A stretch of DNA of 64,000 nucleotides from Pseudomonas putida (GTDB lineage: Bacteria; Pseudomonadota; Gammaproteobacteria; Pseudomonadales; Pseudomonadaceae): positions 2,803,501-2,867,500 of the forward strand of contig CP163498.1 of NCBI GenBank assembly GCA_041071465.1, given 5' to 3'. Positions 61,238 to 64,000 of the stretch are shown in pieces. The position numbers were made by a program, and so were the translations under genes. The notes under the pieces were generated by a model. It was not told the origin of the DNA. It searched no databases and saw nothing but the letters and a program-made list of their open reading frames with translations. Every line of letters begins with the position of its first letter. The first letter of the stretch is position 1.

Positions 61238-62730
61238 ATGAGCATTGTTCAGCACCTGATCCATGGCGAGCTGGTTTCCAAGGGAGAACGCACCGCTGAT
61301 GTCTTCAACCCGTCCACCGGCCAGGCTGTTCGCAAGGTCGAGCTGGCCAGCCGCGCGACCGTGCAGGAAGCGATCGACTCCGCCAAGGCGGCCTTCCCGG
61401 CCTGGCGCAACACCCCGCCGGCCAAGCGCGCCCAGGTGATGTTCCGCTTCAAGCAATTGCTGGAGCAGAACGAAGCCAAGATTTCGCAGATGATCAGCGA
61501 AGAGCATGGCAAGACCCTGGAAGACGCAGCTGGCGAGCTGAAGCGCGGCATCGAGAACGTCGAGTTCGCCTGTGCAGCGCCAGAGGTTTTGAAGGGCGAG
61601 TACAGCCGCAACGTCGGCCCGAATATCGATGCCTGGTCCGACTTCCAGCCGCTGGGTGTGGTTGCTGGCATTACCCCGTTCAACTTCCCGGCCATGGTGC
61701 CTCTGTGGATGTACCCGCTGGCCATTGCTTGCGGTAACGCGTTCATCCTCAAACCTTCCGAGCGTGACCCAAGCTCGACCTTGTACATTGCCCAACTGCT
61801 GCTGGAAGCCGGCCTGCCGAAGGGCATCCTCAACGTGGTGCACGGTGACAAGGAAGCGGTGGATGCGCTAATCGAAGCGCCAGAAGTAAAAGCGCTGAGC
61901 TTCGTTGGTTCAACCCCGATCGCCGAGTACATCTATGCCGAAGGCACCAAGCGTGGCAAGCGCGTGCAAGCCTTGGGTGGCGCGAAGAACCACGCCGTGC
62001 TGATGCCGGATGCCGACCTGGACAATGCTGTAAGCGCACTGATGGGCGCGGCCTACGGTTCGTGTGGCGAGCGTTGCATGGCTATTTCGGTTGCGGTGTG
62101 CGTGGGCGACCAGGTAGCCGATGCCCTGATTGCCAAGCTGGAACCGCAGATCAAGGCGCTGAAGATTGGTGCCGGCACCTCGTGCGGCCTGGACATGGGC
62201 CCGCTGGTGACTGCTGCTGCCCGTGACAAGGTAGTGGGTTACATCGATGACGGGGTTGCTGCTGGTGCCAAGCTGGTGGTGGATGGCCGTGGCTTGCGTG
62301 TGGCCGGTAATGAAGATGGCTACTTCGTGGGGGGTACTTTGTTCGACAAGGTGACCCGCAGATGCGCATCTATAAAGAAGAGATCTTCGGCCCGGTGCTG
62401 TGCGTGGTGCGTGTGAACAGCCTGGAGCAGGCCATGCAACTGATCAATGATCACGAGTATGGCAACGGTACCTGCATCTTCACCCGTGACGGTGAAGCGG
62501 CGCGCCTGTTCTGCGACGAGATCGAAGTGGGCATGGTGGGTGTGAACGTGCCGCTGCCGGTGCCGGTGGCTTATCACAGCTTTGGTGGCTGGAAGCGTTC
62601 GCTGTTCGGTGACCTGCATGCCTATGGCCCTGACGGGGTGCGCTTCTATACGCGTCGCAAGGCGATTACCCAGCGTTGGCCGCAGCGTGCCAGCCATGAA
62701 GCGTCGCAGTTTGCATTCCCTAGCCTTTAA
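61238..62730 (+). pseudogene. mmsA: CoA-acylating (methyl)malonate semialdehyde dehydrogenase, one-base deletion near 62353
   Basis: An aldehyde dehydrogenase oxidising malonate semialdehyde to acetyl-CoA (and methylmalonate semialdehyde to propionyl-CoA). The catalytic Cys is in GSCGERCMAIS (about Cys280); ITPFNFPAMVPLWMYP binds NAD and CoA. The frame breaks after [20 protein letters not shown] should be ACCCCGCAGATG, giving [15 protein letters not shown] and 497 residues. It sits 73 bp after bauA, in one operon, and ends at a strong terminator. Confidence 0.93.
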
Positions 62731-62741
62731 GGCCGGTGACT

Positions 62742-62779
62742 AAAGCGGGGAGGCCGGTAGGCCTCCCCGCTTTGTTTTT
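62742..62779 (+). terminator. rho-independent terminator after mmsA
   Basis: A perfect 14-bp stem (AAAGCGGGGAGGCC and its inverse complement) with loop GGTA, then GTTTTT. It isolates bauA-mmsA from the rRNA operon. Confidence 0.95.
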
Positions 62780-62810
62780 CAGCGATATGAAGGTTTATTG
62801 AAATTAAAGG

Positions 62811-62838
62811 TTGACGGGGTTTCGAATCCCCTTATAAT
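62811..62838 (+). promoter_or_regulatory. rrn promoter P1
   Basis: TTGACG at 62811 and a perfect TATAAT at 62833 with a 16-bp spacer, followed by GCGCCCC, the GC-rich discriminator of stringently controlled promoters. An AT-rich, UP-like stretch precedes it (62782-62808). Confidence 0.9.
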
Positions 62839-62954
62839 GCGCCCCACTTCCAGCGACATCGGAACGACAAACTCCTTGAGATTCAATGAGTTAAGTAGTT
62901 AAGGTGGTGCTGGAGGGGCTACGATCAAATGATCGCAAGCGGTTGAAATGGTGG

Positions 62955-62982
62955 TTGACAGCGCTTCTTGGTGCTGTATGAT
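62955..62982 (+). promoter_or_regulatory. rrn promoter P2
   Basis: TTGACA at 62955 and TATGAT at 62977 with a 16-bp spacer; CGCCTCCCG follows. Confidence 0.85.
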
Positions 62983-63064
62983 TCGCCTCCCGCTACGAGA
63001 GATCGCAGCGAGCCAAGTGTTTGAAGCTAAACGAGTTTCTCGCAAAAAACTTCAAAATAAACGC

Positions 63065-63092
63065 TTGACAGGCTCTGAGGAAAGCGTAGAAT
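63065..63092 (+). promoter_or_regulatory. rrn promoter P3
   Basis: TTGACA at 63065 and TAGAAT at 63087 with a 16-bp spacer, followed by GCGCGCCT. An A-rich tract (AAAAAACTTCAAAATAAA) lies just upstream. Confidence 0.88.
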
Positions 63093-63130
63093 GCGCGCCT
63101 CGGTTGGGACGAAAAGCTCTTAACCAAACG

Positions 63131-63141
63131 CTCTTTAACAA
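63131..63141 (+). promoter_or_regulatory. rrn boxA antitermination site
   Basis: GCTCTTTAACA matches the boxA core (TGCTCTTTAACA) in the leader, about 150 bp ahead of the 16S 5' end. Confidence 0.85.
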
Positions 63142-63290
63142 ATTGAATCAAGCAATTCGTGTGGGTGCTTGTGAGTACGGACTGATAGTCAAAAAGATTA
63201 TCAGCATCACAAGTGGCCATGCGAGAAATCACATAGTCATTTGAGATTGCTGAGCCAAGTTTAGGGTTTCTTAAAAACCCAAGCAGTATT

Positions 63291-64000
<710 letters not shown>

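Overview
The window is a Pseudomonas putida-group chromosome. The evidence is a 16S rRNA start with P. putida-type variable regions at the right edge, high GC, many copies of the P. putida REP palindrome (core GGGAGCGGCCTTGTGTCGCGA and close variants), and Pseudomonas-type families throughout. I used no database; functions come from motifs, lengths and gene order.

Layout. 1-6.2 kb: a 5'-truncated sigma-54 activator carrying an in-frame REP pair, then mpl and ubiX, a small lipoprotein, a Rossmann reductase and a MORN-repeat/C13-protease lipoprotein. 6.4-13.8 kb: the acetoin operon acoXABC-adh on the minus strand with a good sigma-54 promoter and a candidate AcoR enhancer, and acoR reading away. 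13.9-18.3 kb: accC, accB, aroQ and dsbD. 18.4-27.4 kb: a 243-bp element with 65-bp inverted arms, a chemoreceptor, a diguanylate cyclase with a degenerate first receiver, a DUF2333 gene, a NUDIX gene, a SUI1 gene, speA, and a REP-flanked RAYT transposase. 27.4-40 kb: a MATE exporter, an alpha-2-macroglobulin and its usual partner pbpC, a TpsB transporter without a TpsA, and a PprB-like regulator with a Tad prepilin peptidase. 40-49 kb: two DUF4136 lipoproteins, cmoM, a MazG-like gene, a MaoC/high-molecular-weight FabG/thiolase cluster, an AraC regulator and a second chemoreceptor. 49-52.7 kb: a copper module (cueR, copA, a small secreted protein, copZ) with two CueR-type promoters. 52.8-62.7 kb: an MFS exporter, an ArsR-type regulator, adenosine/adenine deaminase, an SDR, a DnaA-box cluster, an IMPACT protein, a RutR-like regulator, and the beta-alanine module (LysR regulator, aminotransferase, semialdehyde dehydrogenase). 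62.7-64 kb: the rrn leader with three tandem promoters, boxA and the first 710 nt of 16S rRNA.

Sequence quality matters here. Eight conserved genes (acoB, the NUDIX gene, MATE, alpha-2-macroglobulin, the first DUF4136, fabG, copA, mmsA) hold nine one-base indels, eight deletions and one apparent insertion. In each case a single restored base recovers the family-length protein, and several fall in G/C runs. I read these mostly as sequencing or assembly errors, not as decay, and recorded both the broken reading and the intended one. The strongest leads for new biology are the MORN/C13 lipoprotein, the REP pair translated inside a regulator, the long-armed inverted repeat, the orphan TpsB and the DnaA-box cluster.
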